64,000 bases of DNA, taken from Okapia johnstoni (Eukaryota; Chordata; Mammalia; Artiodactyla; Giraffidae). Below the pieces are notes generated by a model. The model was not told the DNA's origin. It ran no database searches and worked only from the letters and a program-made list of their open reading frames with translations. Shown in pieces: positions 1-10,623 of the stretch (position 1 is its first letter; the number at the start of each line of letters is the position of its first letter). Location of the stretch: positions 6,564,501 to 6,628,500 of the forward strand of contig CM044316.1 of NCBI GenBank assembly GCA_024291935.2, written 5' to 3'. A program made the translations under genes and the position numbers.

Positions 1-40
1 ATTGCAGGAGGATTCTTTACTGAGCCACCTGGAAAGCCTG
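1..40 (-). mobile_element. Bov-tA SINE, 5' (tRNA-like) end only, cut by window edge
   Basis: The reverse strand reads as the tRNA-derived head of a Bov-tA SINE (gctcagtaaagaatcctcct). The rest of the element lies outside the window. Confidence 0.7.
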
Positions 41-132
41 TGGCTTGAACAAATAGCTCAATCTTTCAGATTCTCATTTTCCTCCACTCAAAAATATGGG
101 TAATAATAGATGTGGGTGTAACATATGCATGT

Positions 133-341
133 GTGTGTCAGTCGCTCAATCATGCTCAATTCTTTGCAACCTCACAGAGTAGCTTGCCAGGATCCTCTGT
201 CTGTGGGATTTATTTTTCAGATAAAAGTATTAGAGTGGGTTGCCATTTCCTCCTCCAGGGGATCTTCCTGACCCAGGGATTGAACCTGCATCTCCTGCAT
301 TGCAGACAGATTCTTTACCTCCTGAGCCATCAGGGAAGCCC
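133..341 (-). mobile_element. Bov-tA SINE
   Basis: A near-complete ruminant Bov-tA SINE in reverse orientation. The tRNA-like head (gggcttccctgatggctcag) is at the right end and the Bov-A tail (gtcgctcaatcatgctcaat on the plus strand) is at the left. Short open frames here are SINE sequence, not genes. Confidence 0.9.
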
Positions 342-651
342 ATAAATACAGATATCTGTGGATTTATTTTGTGAGTTTGAGGAGATAACATATATGAAAT
401 CCTACCACAATGTATGACAAACTGCAAGCACTCATATGTGATAGATATTCTTAAGATCCGTGTTTTAAAATCTCTTCTGCCTCCAACTTGAGGTCTGGTC
501 TCACCCCAAGTTACAACTTTACATCCCATGGAAGGCGCCCTTCCCAGATTATCAGTCATATCATTCTCAAACATCAGCACGGGAATCAGATAGATCTAAA
601 CTTCCCCATGAGTCTGCCCCTTGCCCCGCTCCCCCCCACCCACCCCCGTCT

Positions 652-823
652 TTATTTTGGCTGTGTTTGACCTTCATTGCAGCATGCAGTCTCCCTAGCT
701 GTGGTGCATGGGCTTAGTTGCCCCAAGGCATGTGGGATCTTAGTTCCCAACCAGGGATTGAACCCACGTCCCTGCATTGGAAGGAGGACTATTTACTACT
801 GGACTACCAGTGAGGTCCCCCCC
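652..823 (-). mobile_element. CHR-2-type SINE
   Basis: The reverse strand begins gggacctcactggtagtcca and continues as a cetartiodactyl tRNA-derived CHR SINE. Subfamily assignment is approximate. Confidence 0.75.
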
Positions 824-1109
824 ATAAGTCTTTTATTCACCAGTTGTGTGACCTCCACCCACATTTCTCATCTGCATAATAGGAGTACCCAAAAGTAGCC
901 TCTGACCTCTGTGCCTTTTTGAGATAGCACTTGACCCTTGAACATACACCCCAAAGAGAAACTAATATTTCATGAGAAATTAATATTTTACTTAATGTAT
1001 GTGCAGGAAAGGGGAAAAAGAATTTTTGTAATATGTCAGCTAGAAACATCCTTTTAACACACCTTAAGAACTGACCCTTAAGAACTTAAAGGTTTAACAC
1101 ACTTAAGAA

Positions 1110-1310
1110 CTGACCCTTCTGTTCTTTACTCTTTCCCCTTCCTCTCTCTCTCCTTCCTCTCATTCACTCTATTTCTCTCCTATTTCACTCCCTCTTCCTC
1201 TCTATTTCCCTTTCTAACTCCCTTACATTTCCTCTCTTTCTTCTTCCTCATATACAATTAGACCTGTTACCAACAGTTTCATTCTATCTCTCTTTCCCAG
1301 ATTTGACCCC
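1110..1310 (+). repeat. Pyrimidine-rich tract in unit A
   Basis: A run dominated by C and T (cttcc, ctctc and ttcct words). Homologous tracts are at about 7870-8000 in unit B and 34030-34200 in unit C, so this is an inherited part of the duplicated unit, lying 3' of the receptor gene. Confidence 0.7.
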
Positions 1311-1340
1311 ATTTCCTATTTAAAAAAAAAAAAAAAATTT

Positions 1341-1644
1341 ATGGCCTGCACTGGGCCTTCATGGCTGCTTGCAGACTTTCTCTAGTTGCAGTGAGTGGGG
1401 GCTACTCTTTTTTGTGGTGCCTGGGCTTTTCATTGAAGTAGCTTCTCTTGTCATGGAGCACAGTCTCTAGGTGCGTGGGCTTCGGTAGTTGTGGCCCACA
1501 TCACTAGATCGCAGGCTCAGTAACTGTGGCGCATGGGCTTAGTTGCCTCATGGCATGTGCAGTCTTTCTAGACCGGGGATGAAACCCATGTCTCCTGTGT
1601 TGGCAGGTGGATTCTTGACCACTGGACCACCAGGGAATTCCCCC
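1341..1644 (-). mobile_element. CHR-type SINE (longer form)
   Basis: The reverse strand starts ggggaattccctggtggtcc and continues with CHR SINE body for about 300 bp (atgaggcaactaagcccatg, gtgatgtgggccac). An A-rich run flanks its left end. Confidence 0.75.
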
Positions 1645-1896
1645 ATTTCCTATTTATCCAATTTATTTTACAGATGAATTTAAAAGATTCCCATTCACTA
1701 GTTCATTCTCTTTTTCTTTCCACCTGCATTCTGACCTACTTCACTGAGCTCAGCTCAATACAGATAACCTCTGTTGGGTTTATCCATTCCAGAGATAGTA
1801 TGGAAATGTAAATAGCAAATCGTTATCTTGGAAACAAATAGTTTTCTTGTTTTACATGTGTTGTAACTAAGATGATGATAATTAAAAGACATTGGA

Positions 1897-2103
1897 GGGG
1901 ACTTCTCTGGTGTGTCAGATGGGAAAGAATCTGCCTGCCATTCAGGAGACCAGGGTTCCATCCCTGGGTCAGGAAGATCTCCTGAAGAAGGAAATGGAAA
2001 CCCACTCAAGTATTCTTGCCTAGAGAATCCCATGGACAGAGGAGCCTGAGGGCTACAGTCCATGGGGTCATAAAGATTCGGACATGACTGAGTGACTAAT
2101 ACA
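1897..2103 (+). mobile_element. Bov-tA SINE
   Basis: Forward Bov-tA: head ggggacttctctggtgtgtc, then the Bov-A body with cccatggacagaggagcctg and tail catgactgagtgactaa. It abuts a CHR-2 SINE at 2104. The pair is flanked by one apparent target-site duplication (aaaagacattgga left at about 1884-1896, repeated at about 2308). Confidence 0.9.
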
Positions 2104-2305
2104 CTTTCCCTGGTGGCCTACTGGTTAAGACTTTGCCTTTCCAGTGCAGGGGCTGTGGGTTTCAACCCTGGTCAGGGGGCTAAGATCCCACACTGCTTGC
2201 AGCCATAAAACCACATCATAAAATAGAAGCAATATTGTAACAAATTGAATAAAAACTTTTAAAATGGTCCACCTCCAAAAAAGGAAAAAAAAAAAAACTT
2301 AAAAA
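2104..2305 (+). mobile_element. CHR-2-type SINE
   Basis: Forward CHR SINE (ttccctggtggcctactggt then ggggctaagatcccacactg), ending in an A-rich tail. It directly follows the Bov-tA at 1897-2103. Confidence 0.8.
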
Positions 2306-2362
2306 AAAAGACATTGGATGCAGTGTTTCATACATAAAACTGCTTAGTGTTCGGGTGGTACT

Positions 2363-2433
2363 TACTGGGCTGGCCAAAATGCTCCTTTGGGTTTTCTGTA
2401 ACATCTTACAACCGTTTTGGCTGACCCAATATT
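2363..2433. mobile_element. Mariner-derived MITE
   Basis: A short palindromic element with ends ctgggctggccaaaa and ttttggctgacccaata, flanked by TA. This matches the small mariner-type MITEs common in ruminant genomes. A second copy is at 10543-10623. Confidence 0.7.
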
Positions 2434-2679
2434 ATCAGCTTCACATTAATCGTTTTGTTTTTATTTTATGTGAAAATCTTCTCTTGCTTGCCCATCCGAG
2501 ACAATCCACCTGTATCACTGCCCACACACCCATCTGGTGCTCCCCATCTGCTTATAGACAGATTACAATTCTAAGGTATAGATGATGAAACAGATTTTAT
2601 CACATGAGGTATAGAAAAGAGATCATGATGGCTCAAGTCTATGCAAGAAGGAGACAAAAAAATTGAAGAGAAACAAACA

Positions 2680-2790
2680 GCCAGTATGTATCAGACTCTA
2701 TAAAGTGTGGGTATATTCACAAACCTAAATCCTTACAACAGTTCTAAGAAGACAGACATTATGATACCAGCCCTTTGTTCATATTTCTCC
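2680..2790 (+). repeat. MIR-like relic 3' of OR-1
   Basis: Words such as atccttacaacagttctaag and acattatgatacc match the 3' part of a MIR SINE. The same relic lies 3' of the other receptors (about 8370-8450, 35480-35570 and, reversed, 58650-58740), so it predates the duplications. Confidence 0.55.
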
Positions 2791-2806
2791 ACCACCCAAC
2801 CGGTCA

Positions 2807-3768
2807 TCAGGAGCCTAGAGAAGAGAATTTTCTGTGGAAGCTTCTCTGAATGGCGATCTTCAGCTCCTTATTCCTCAGACTGAATATGATGGGGCTAAGA
2901 AAGGGGGTGAAGACTGTGTAGGTGGTGGCCATGAGCGTGTTACTGTCCATAGAATGGGGGCCCTTGGGCTTGAGGTAGATGATGGAGGCAAAGCCGTAGT
3001 GCACGACCACTATGGTGAGGTGGGAGACACAGGTGGAGAAGGTCTTGTGCCGGCCCTCAGCGGAGGGGATCCTCAAGATGGCGGCCACGATGAAGACATA
3101 GGAGAGGACGATGAAGAATAAGCACCCCATCAGGGCCGTGACACAGACCAGGATCACACCCAGGGTGACAGAGGCTGTCTCCTTCCCACAGGCCAACTTC
3201 AAGAGGGCAAACACGTGACAGCCAAAATGGTGAATCTCATTAGACCCGCAAAAGGTGAGGTGAAAAACTATCAATGTCAGTATCAGTCCCATGACTGAGC
3301 CACCAGCCCAGCACCAAGACACAAGACGGGCACAGTCACGGGGGCTCATGAGCACGTTGTAGCGCAGGGGGTGGCAGATGGCCACATAGCGGTCATAGCC
3401 CATGATCATGAGCAGGAAGGAGTGGGTGAAGCCAAATGTAAAGGAGAAGAACATCTGGCTGGCACAGGCCACAAAAGTGATGGAGCGGTGGGTGGAAAGC
3501 ATGTCTACCAGCATTCGAGGGGTGACTGCAACAGTGAACAGGATCTCGGATATGGAGAGGGCACACAGGAAGAGGTACATGGGGGTGTGGAGGCTGTGCT
3601 CCCTCCAGATGGTGCCCATGATGAGCAGGTTCCCCAGGAGTGTGAACAGGTACATCAGCAGGTAGAGCAGGAAGAAGGTGGGCAGGAGCTGCTGAGGGAA
3701 GTTGGAGAAGCCGATGAGGATGAATTCAGACACTGTGCTGTAGTTCTGACCAGACAAGGATGTTGCAC
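2807..3768 (-). CDS. OR10H-like: OR-1: OR10H-like olfactory receptor, terminal coding exon
   Basis: Seven-transmembrane odorant receptor (class A GPCR) of olfactory cilia, expected to signal through Golf and adenylyl cyclase 3. Numbered from the codon that aligns with the usual OR10H Met (3757), it is 316 codons, a normal OR length. Visible: glycosylation site N5-Y-S; TM1 with GN at 42-43; PMYLFL at 59; conserved Cys98; MGYDRYVAIC at 119-128 ending TM3; loop-2 cysteines at 170, 180 and 190; SY at 219 in TM5; KTFSTCVSHL at 238; SPIIFSLRN in TM7. No internal stop or frameshift. The usual start codon is TTG and no in-frame ATG lies between it and the upstream stop, so I begin the exon at the predicted splice acceptor (AG at 3770-3769). 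The start is then in an unseen upstream exon. The N-terminal half is nearly identical to OR-2. Assignment to OR10H rests on motif similarity to the human proteins from memory. Confidence 0.95.
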
Positions 3769-3800
3769 CTGGTGAGATCAGAAACAGAATCAACAATGGA
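3769..3800 (-). promoter_or_regulatory. Predicted 3' splice site of OR-1
   Basis: On the minus strand the sequence tctgtttctgatctcaccag ends in AG at 3770-3769 after a pyrimidine-rich tract. A branch-point-like tgttgat lies about 21 nt upstream. Splicing here leaves one base of the first codon to the upstream exon (phase 1) and keeps the receptor frame open. The same site is present in all four copies. Confidence 0.6.
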
Positions 3801-4015
3801 TAAAGTATAGGCTCTGATGTAGATCATGAAAATTTACGAGATGTATACTATTTTAAAATGTCCTTAATTTATCTGGGTCTCACCATCTTCATCAGTAAAA
3901 TGGCTTAAATCATAATACTTCTTGCTATTCAGTCTTGTAATAAAGATAAACTGAGATTAAATGCTTATGTGTATCAAATGCTTAAGACATAGTTTGGTCA
4001 CTGGGTTCTCATTAT
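3800..4015 (+). repeat. MIR relic 5' of OR-1, antisense to the gene
   Basis: ctgggtctcaccatcttcat, cagtaaaatggctt and gataaactgagattaaatgc match a MIR SINE on the plus strand. Its 5' part is more decayed than in the copies at 9455-9690 (OR-2), 36590-37020 (OR-3) and the reversed copy near OR-4. Confidence 0.65.
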
Positions 4016-4079
4016 AATCTTTTCTTTCAAAAGTAAATCATAAAATAAATTCAGAAATATATCTAATTGAATAGTTTAA

Positions 4080-5560
4080 ACATCAAATGTCAAAAGTTTA
4101 GGCTAAAATAATATTGGAGTTGAATATACAAATTTAGATATTTTATTAAGAAATTTTATTCAGGAAAATATTGTGCTCAAATAAAGTCAAATTAGGTTAT
4201 TGGAAAAGATTAATAAGATAGAGATACAGAAAGAGAAGATACCAACAACAAAACATGAAATTAAAATTGGGAAGTAAATATAAATATAATGAGTATTGGA
4301 AATTAATAAAAATAGTAAAACAGTATGTCAACAAATGTGAAACTCTAGATGAAATGAATGAACTTTTAAAAGAATGTAAAATTCCAAAACTGGCACAAGA
4401 AAAATTAGGGGTCCCAAATACATAAATATTTTTAAAAATTTGAAAGTTTTAGTTAGTTATAAAGCTTTCCTCCATAAAATCATTTCCCCAGTTGGATTTG
4501 CAAGTAAGCTCTCTAAACTTTAAAGGAACAGTGGGTTAGTATCATATGCATGTTCTTCAACAAACAGAAAAATACATGAAATTGCCGAGCTCATTGCATC
4601 AGGTTAACGCAATCTTGATTCTAAAACCAGGTAAGAATATTTGTAAGAGAAGATAATTACGAGCTCATTTTATCTACTCATGCAGATTTAAAAATTCATA
4701 GGAGGATACAACCCAGTAAAATCTCATGGTACTAAAAATAATATATTATGATCATGTAGCTTTGATTTATCCTGTTAATGACAGGGATGGTTCAGCATCA
4801 GAAAATCTATCATGTGATTCACTACATGAATAAGCTATAAGAGAAAAAATCATTTATTTATTACTATTCCAAATAAGGCAGGAATAATGTTCTAATATTC
4901 AAGTTTTATTCACAATTTTTAAAAAAACTCTTTTGACCATGTGAGAAGGTGACTTTCATAGCTAGATTAAGAATATATACTATAAAGTCCCAAAAGGAGA
5001 GGATATGTGTATACAGGGATGTTCTTGATGGCTGAGATGGTAAAGAATCCACCTGCAATGCAAGAGACCCAGTTTCAATACCTAGGTCAAGAAGATCCCT
5101 TGGAGAAGAGGATGGCCAACCACTCCAGTATTCTTGCTTGGAGAATCCATGGACAGAGGAGCCTGGCGGGCTATGGTCCATGGGCTCACAAAGAGCTGGA
5201 CATGACCAAGCAACTAACACTTTCACTTTTTCATATGTATACATATAGCTGATTCACTTTGCTGTACAGCAGAAGCTATAATAACATAGTAAAGCAACTG
5301 AATTCCAATAAAAACAAGTCTAAGAAAAGAAAATACACCATAAAGCCAGAAAGTAGTATACTAATGGGGAAACTAGATGCATTATTTTAGGATCAAGAAC
5401 AAGCCAAGCATACTTACTGTCTCTGCTGTTCTTTAACATGGAACTGAAAGTCATGAGTGGTGCTACAAGGGAAAAAAGATAAGGATTGGAAAAAAAGATA
5501 AGGATTGGAAGGGAAGACCTGAGCATCTATTTAGAAAAGATAAAAGAATAAAGGTGTAAC
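4080..5560 (+). mobile_element. Ancient L1 ORF2 relic (unit-wide, unit A copy)
   Basis: Decayed L1 ORF2 sequence. ttccaaaactggcacaagaa, ccagttggatttgcaagtaa and gggatggttcagcatcagaa correspond to conserved ORF2 stretches before and within the reverse-transcriptase domain, and ggatcaagaacaagccaagc to the segment just after. It is interrupted by a Bov-tA at 5024-5233. Homologues are at 11480-12500 and 14170-14420 (B), 39700-40870 (C) and the reverse complement of 54290-55620 (D). No usable frame remains. Confidence 0.6.
5024..5233 (+). mobile_element. Bov-tA SINE
   Basis: Forward Bov-tA with head gatggctgagatggtaaaga and body attcttgcttggagaatcca, ending near catgaccaagcaactaacac. Private to unit A. 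Similar atatgtgtatac and atatgtatac words flank it, suggesting a diverged target-site duplication. Confidence 0.9.
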
Positions 5561-5739
5561 ATGTTAGAACAATAAGAGATCACAAGGCTACATAAAGAAA
5601 GATCAGCTTTCAAAGATTCATGATCTTTCTCATAATATTACATCTAATAATCATTCAAAGTATACAGTTTAAGTTAAAATTAAGATAAAACTCCCAATAG
5701 CAGCACAAGCTATACAGAAACCACTCTCAAGCATTTTGG

Positions 5740-6180
5740 TCTCAGGATATATTTACACTAAAAAATTACTGAGGCCCCTAAAGGGTTTTTGTTTGAGTGG
5801 GTATGACTATCAATTTTTACTATATTAGAAATGAAAACCAAGAATTAAAAAATATTTAATTATTAGTACATTTAAAAGAACACTAATAAACCTAGCACAT
5901 GCTAATTTAAGTAACATTTTTTAGTCAAGTAACATTTTCAAAAAAACTTGGAGTGAGAAGAGTGGCTTTGTTGCACATTTTTTCGAATACACCTAATATC
6001 TGCCTTGTAGGAGACAATTTGATGGCAGTGTCTGCTTCTTCATTCAGCTTAAAACATGTTGTTTTAGTTGAAGTAGATGATGAAAAACATTCTTATTGGT
6101 AGAATAAGGAACTCATGGACCCACAGAAAAGTTGTCAGGGACCCCCAGAAGTCTCCACATCACACTTGGAATACCTCTGT
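5740..6180 (+). repeat. DNA-transposon-like relic, shared by units
   Basis: Starts near ttttggtctcaggatatatt and continues through aaaaattactgaggccccta. I read it as an old mammalian hAT-type element but cannot name the family. Homologous stretches are at about 18000-18600 (B) and 40970-41330 (C). No gene seen. Confidence 0.4.
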
Positions 6181-6239
6181 TACAAAACAGCTGGAGTTAA
6201 CCAGAAATGTAAATACTCCAAAGACTTGGGTCTGAGAAC

Positions 6240-7480
6240 CACTGACCCACGAATTGCAAAGGGCACCTACATTGGGTGAGAGCTAAAGACTCAGAGGGAC
6301 AAACTGAGAAGACCTCAGGCAGCTTCTCAAGATAGAGCTCTTCCCTAACGACCCTTTTCTCCAGGACTGACCTCCATCCCCAGGCTGGGCAGTGCTTCCC
6401 ACAGCTGTAGGGTTCTTCCTTCCTACCATTCCCTCCAGGTCCCCCTCAGTTCAGTTAAGTTCAGTCGCTCAGTCGTGTCCGACTCTTTGCGACCTCATGA
6501 ATTGCAGCACGCTAGGCCTCTCTGTCCATCACCAACTCCTGGAGTCTACCCAAACCCATGTCCATCGAGTCAGTGATGCCATCCAACCATCTCATCCTCT
6601 GTCGTCCCCTTCTCCTCCCGCCCCCAATCCTACCCAGCATTAGGGTCTTTTCCAATGAGTCAACTCTTTGCATGAGGTGGCCAAAGTATTGGCTTTTCCA
6701 TGAGGTGGCCAGGAGGGAAGGGCAGAAGAATTTCTGCTGCTTGATGCTATCAGTGATACCCATAGGCCAGGGTGGGATCAGACCTCCTAGAACAGATCTT
6801 GTCAGTTTGTTTCTGCTGTAGCCTTTCCTACTGGCTGCTCCCTAGGGTGTCTTCAGGATCCCAGCCTAGAAGATCTGTCTTCAGGGCCTGGAGAGGCTGG
6901 GAGGGGCCACAAGGGATCTTCAGAGACCGCTGCCTCTAAATTTCCTCCAAATATCCACACACAAAAAGACTCCCTGCTTTCTGTACTCAGAGAAATCTTA
7001 GCCCATGTTCAGGGCTGAGAAGCTCCCAGTCATTGAGGAGACTATGTTGGACAGAGATACCGTCATCACCTTGGGATCAAGGAAGGGTCAGAGGGAAGGC
7101 GGGAGCTGGAGAAATCCCAAGTGGGAATCAGTGACTCTGCCCTGGAGAGAGGGCATCTGGAGGGCTTCCCACACAAGGGTAATTTGGAGCTGAATCTTGG
7201 ATACTGGTTTCTCTTGGGCATTTTAAGTGTTCAGCATCTCTGGTCAAATTGGATAGCCTTACTTCTCTTCTCGATCAGATTCCATCCTATTCCCACAGTC
7301 CTGGTGACCTAGTCACATAGTCTGACATTCACATATGCCTCTTTGTTATGTTATAAAACACAAATATTTGGGGTTTTGGTGTTGTCCTTGGTCTCTGACC
7401 CTGTGATAAGAGTGTCTTTTGTATGCTAATGAGATGACTGGTGGCTGTGGGTTTATCCTTATAAAACATCTTTTGTTTGC
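6240..7480 (+). repeat. Distal block of unit A, no gene recognised
   Basis: Moderately GC-rich sequence repeated in all four units: 19850-20715 (B), 44862-46140 (C) and the reverse complement of 51490-52390 (D). Shared words include tccccaggctgggcag-like and gaagggcagaag. A BovB fragment at 6447-6693 interrupts this copy. Short frames are not conserved between copies, so I do not call a gene. Confidence 0.7.
6447..6693 (-). mobile_element. BovB LINE 3' fragment
   Basis: On the reverse strand this encodes the conserved BovB C-terminal end ([19 protein letters not shown]) followed by the 3' tail with the ctcagtcgtgtccgactctt motif. Strongly 5'-truncated. Confidence 0.88.
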
Positions 7481-8473
7481 AACTCAAATATTTGACCTCA
7501 TCTTTTAAGTTAACAATTTACATTCCACAGAGGAATGTGAATTCCTGGATCCTCAATCATATAGTCCCAAAAATCAGCATGGGAGTCAAACAGATATAAA
7601 GATCCATAGGACTCTATTTATTCACATGTTATGTGACCTCCACCAACATTTCCTTTCTACATAATGAAGATACCTGTAGGTAGCCTCTGATCTCTCTTTG
7701 TGCCATCTTGAGATAGCCCTCTGCCCTTTAAACATACTCCCCAAAGAGATACAATTTTTACACAGTAATGAGAAATGTATGTGTTACTGAAAGTTAAATG
7801 TGGGAAAAAGATTTCTGTAAGACATGAGATAACAACACACTTTTAAAATGTTTATGTGCTTACCTAAGCATTGATGCTTCTTCTCTTTCTCCTTCCCTCT
7901 ATCACCCTTCTTTCTCCTCTAAATCACTCTTTCTTTCTTACTTTCTCTCCCTTCTTCATTTTCCCTTCTACTTCTTCTCTCTCATAGCCCTGTAATTAGT
8001 AAATAATTTCCATGCAGACAAATAATTTATTCTTTTTTTTTTTTTTACATTTGTCATAACTAAAAAGATAGTTATAAAACACTGGACACAGTGCTTGATA
8101 CAGAGAAAATTTTCAATGTTTGTTGGTTTTTATAATTATTTTCTGTTATTTTTTCTATTTTATAGTGGTGGGTAAGGAGAAAAATAAAGTCTTTTCTTGC
8201 TTACCCATTCAAAAAGGACCATGGGCATCAGGGCCAGCACTCATTCACGGGATGCTCCCTACTTGACCATAGATATGTGTTCTAAGCCGTAGATGATGGG
8301 ATGGAGTTTATCACACTGTGTCATGAAAGAGTGGTGCCAAAAGGATTGCAAATGGAGGAAAAATAAATAGCTAGTATGGAGTGTAGCTATTTTAACACAT
8401 CTGAATCCTTACCATAGTTCTATGGAGAAAAATATTATGATCCTCGCCCTTTTCTTCACCACCCAACTGGTCA

Positions 8474-9435
8474 TCAGGAGCTTAGAGAAGAGAATTTTCT
8501 GTGGAAGTTTCTCTGTATGGCGTTCTTCAACTCCTTATTCCTCAGACTGAAAATGATGGGGCTAAGAAAGGGGGTGAAGACTGTGTAGGTGGTGGCCATC
8601 AAAGTGTTACTCTCCATATAACGAGGGCCCTTGGGTTTGAGGTAGATGATGGAGGCAAAACCGTAGTGCACGACCACTATGGTGAGGTGGGCGACACAGG
8701 TGGAGAAGGTCTTGTGCCGGCCTTCAGCGGAGGGGATCCTCAAGACGGCGGCCACGATGAAGATGTAGGAGAGGACGATGAAGAATAAGCACCCCATCAG
8801 GGCCGTGACACAAACCATGATCACAGCCATGGTGACAGAGGCTGTCTCCTTCCCACAGGCCAATTTCAAGAGGGCAAGGACATGACAGGCAAAATGGTAA
8901 ATCTTATTAGACCTACAGAAAGTGAGATGAAAAACTATCAGTGTCACCATCATCCCCATGACTGAGCCACCAGCCCAGCACCAAGACACAAGACGGGCAC
9001 AGTCACGGGGGCTCATGAGCACGTTGTAGCGCAGGGGGTGGCAGATGGCCACATAGCGGTCATAGCCCATGATCATGAGCAGGAAGGAGTGGGTGAAGCC
9101 AAACGTAAAGGAGAAGAACATCTGGCTGGCACAGGCCATGAAGGAGATGGAGCGGTGGGTGGAAAGCATGTCTACCAGCATTCGAGGGGTGACTGCAACA
9201 GTGAACAGGATCTCGGATATGGAGAGGGCGCACAGGAAGAGGTACATGGGGGTGTGGAGGCTGTGCTCCCTCCAGATGGTGCCCATGATGAGCAGGTTCC
9301 CCAGGAGTGTGAACAGGTACATCAGCAGGTAGAGCAGGAAGAAGGTGGGCAGGAGCTGCTGAGGGAAGTTGGAGAAGCCGATGAGGATGAATTCAGACAC
9401 TGTGCTGTAGTTCTGACTAGACGAGGATGCTACAT
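8474..9435 (-). CDS. OR10H-like: OR-2: OR10H-like olfactory receptor, terminal coding exon
   Basis: Odorant GPCR with all class II OR landmarks: N5-Y-S glycosylation site, GN in TM1, PMYLFL, Cys98, MGYDRYVAIC at 119-128, loop-2 cysteines, KTFSTCVAHL in TM6 and SPIIFSLRN in TM7. It is 316 codons to the stop at 8474, counted from the codon aligned with the family start (9424). That codon is TCG, and no in-frame ATG precedes the conserved region; the first Met is inside TM1 and would remove the glycosylation site. The exon is therefore begun at the splice acceptor (AG at 9437-9436). Residues 1-155 are nearly identical to OR-1. The C-terminal half differs at about 20 residues, several in extracellular loop 2 (CRSNKIYHFACHVLAL), where ligand selectivity often varies. 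No disabling mutation seen. Confidence 0.95.
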
Positions 9436-9475
9436 CTGGGGAGATCAGAAACAGAATGAAGGCACAGTGGTTAAA
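9436..9475 (-). promoter_or_regulatory. Predicted 3' splice site of OR-2, branch point within an antisense MIR
   Basis: On the minus strand ttctgtttctgatctccccag-type sequence ends in AG at 9437-9436. About 35 nt upstream is gttttaac, a good branch-point match, which belongs to the 5' end of an antisense MIR (plus-strand gcacagtggttaaaacagag). The exon would enter in phase 1. Confidence 0.6.
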
Positions 9476-9690
9476 ACAGAGGCTCTAACATAGGTTAAAT
9501 GATAATTGAAGACTTCTGTACTATATAACTAACTACCTTCTTAACTTTTCTGGGTCTCAAAATTTTCATCAGTAAGATGGAGTAAATTGTAATAGTTGTT
9601 ATCATTTCATAATGTGATAAAAATAAACTGAGGTCAGTATATTAAATGCTGAAGACATAGTTTAGCTCCTGGGTTTTCAGCAGTGACTAC
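9455..9690 (+). repeat. MIR SINE directly 5' of OR-2, antisense
   Basis: Starts gcacagtggttaaaacagag (MIR 5' end) and continues with ctgggtctcaaaattttcat, cagtaagatgg and aaataaactgaggtc. It starts about 18 bp upstream of the splice acceptor of OR-2. Confidence 0.75.
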
Positions 9691-10540
9691 AAAATGAAAA
9701 GTTTCCATTTTTTGGAGGCATTGAAGACAAACATAGATGATCAGGATCATATTCTCTTGAATAATGTGCTTATTGTAGAAAATACTTATTTGGTTCTCAA
9801 GGCTGTAAAATGTTTTTCTTCTGAGAATCTTTGTCTTCTAATTGATAATTTAATACATTCATATTTATTTTAATACTGTATTAATGGCACTCTTTTTTTT
9901 CTGTGTGGTTTCATATTGATATTTACTATCCTAAAGGAGCTGAACAGAAAGTTTGAAAATAAATGGATGGAAGAATATATGCCAGAAAAAATGTACAAAG
10001 TGACAGCTGAGGCAGTAATTTTGAAAACAGACAAAATGAAATTTTAAGAAACAATAATTATCTTCCATTTACAATTGCAACTCAAAGCATCAGGTTTCTC
10101 TGGAGGAATCTGAGAAAGAAACCAAGCTTAGGACATCTTGTGCCAGTTTGAAAGGAAACTTTCGGTGAGTAATGGCTTAATGTTAAATGCATGCCAGAAC
10201 CAGATTGCAAATGTGCCCACTGGTCAAAGCTGATTGCCAGAATGAAGGATCATTGTACAAAGAATGGAGGAGCAAGCTAAATGACACCACAAAGATGCAA
10301 TCAGACAAATCCAAAGGTGGAACATGCTACAGAAAAATTGATTTTGTAATGTAGATATCACTTTCACTAAAGAATATGGAAAATTCAAGGGACATAACAA
10401 GCTATTGCAATATACAGTCCTAGCTTGGATACTAGTTTAGATGAGCCAGTGTAAATTAATTTTAAGGCAATGGAGGAAATTTTCATATGTTATAAATGAA
10501 TAATTAGGTATAAATAATGTGAGATCATTATTAACTTAAT
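9691..10540 (+). other. Unit B interval, no gene recognised
   Basis: AT-rich sequence shared with unit C (about 37020-37400 and 37620-38400) and, reversed, unit D (about 56390-57150), for example atgccagaaccagattgcaa. I see no coding potential and no younger element here. Confidence 0.6.
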
Positions 10541-10542
10541 TA

Positions 10543-10623
10543 TTGAGTAGGCCAAAAATTTTATCCAGGCTTTTCTGTAACATCTTATGGAAAAACCTGA
10601 ATGAACTCTTTGGCAAACCCAAT
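10543..10623. mobile_element. Mariner-derived MITE, near-complete palindrome
   Basis: About 80 bp with inverted ends ttgagtaggccaaaaa and ctttggcaaacccaata, and a central near-palindrome (ctgtaacatcttatggaaaa). Flanked by TA. Non-coding. Confidence 0.75.

Larger units (their letters stand above)
440..7480. repeat. Segmental-duplication unit A (contains OR-1)
   Basis: First of four diverged copies of one unit. Order along the plus strand: 3' flank with a pyrimidine-rich tract (about 1110-1300), MIR, OR-1 on the minus strand, 5' MIR, ancient L1 ORF2 relic (about 4080-5560), a DNA-transposon-like block (about 5740-6180) and a distal block (6240-7460). The 440-1300 flank aligns by eye with 7530-8000 in unit B, and the distal block aligns with 19850-20715 (B), 44862-46140 (C) and the reverse complement of 51490-52390 (D). 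Boundaries are estimates. Private insertions are the CHR and Bov-tA SINEs, a mariner MITE and one BovB 3' fragment. Apart from OR-1 I see no gene. Confidence 0.8.

Noticed and set aside
3371..3775. Acidic open frames on the strand opposite each OR gene (also 9038-9493, 36173-36628, 58285-58584)
   Set aside because: Shadow frames of the conserved receptor coding sequence. Their similarity between copies follows from receptor conservation.
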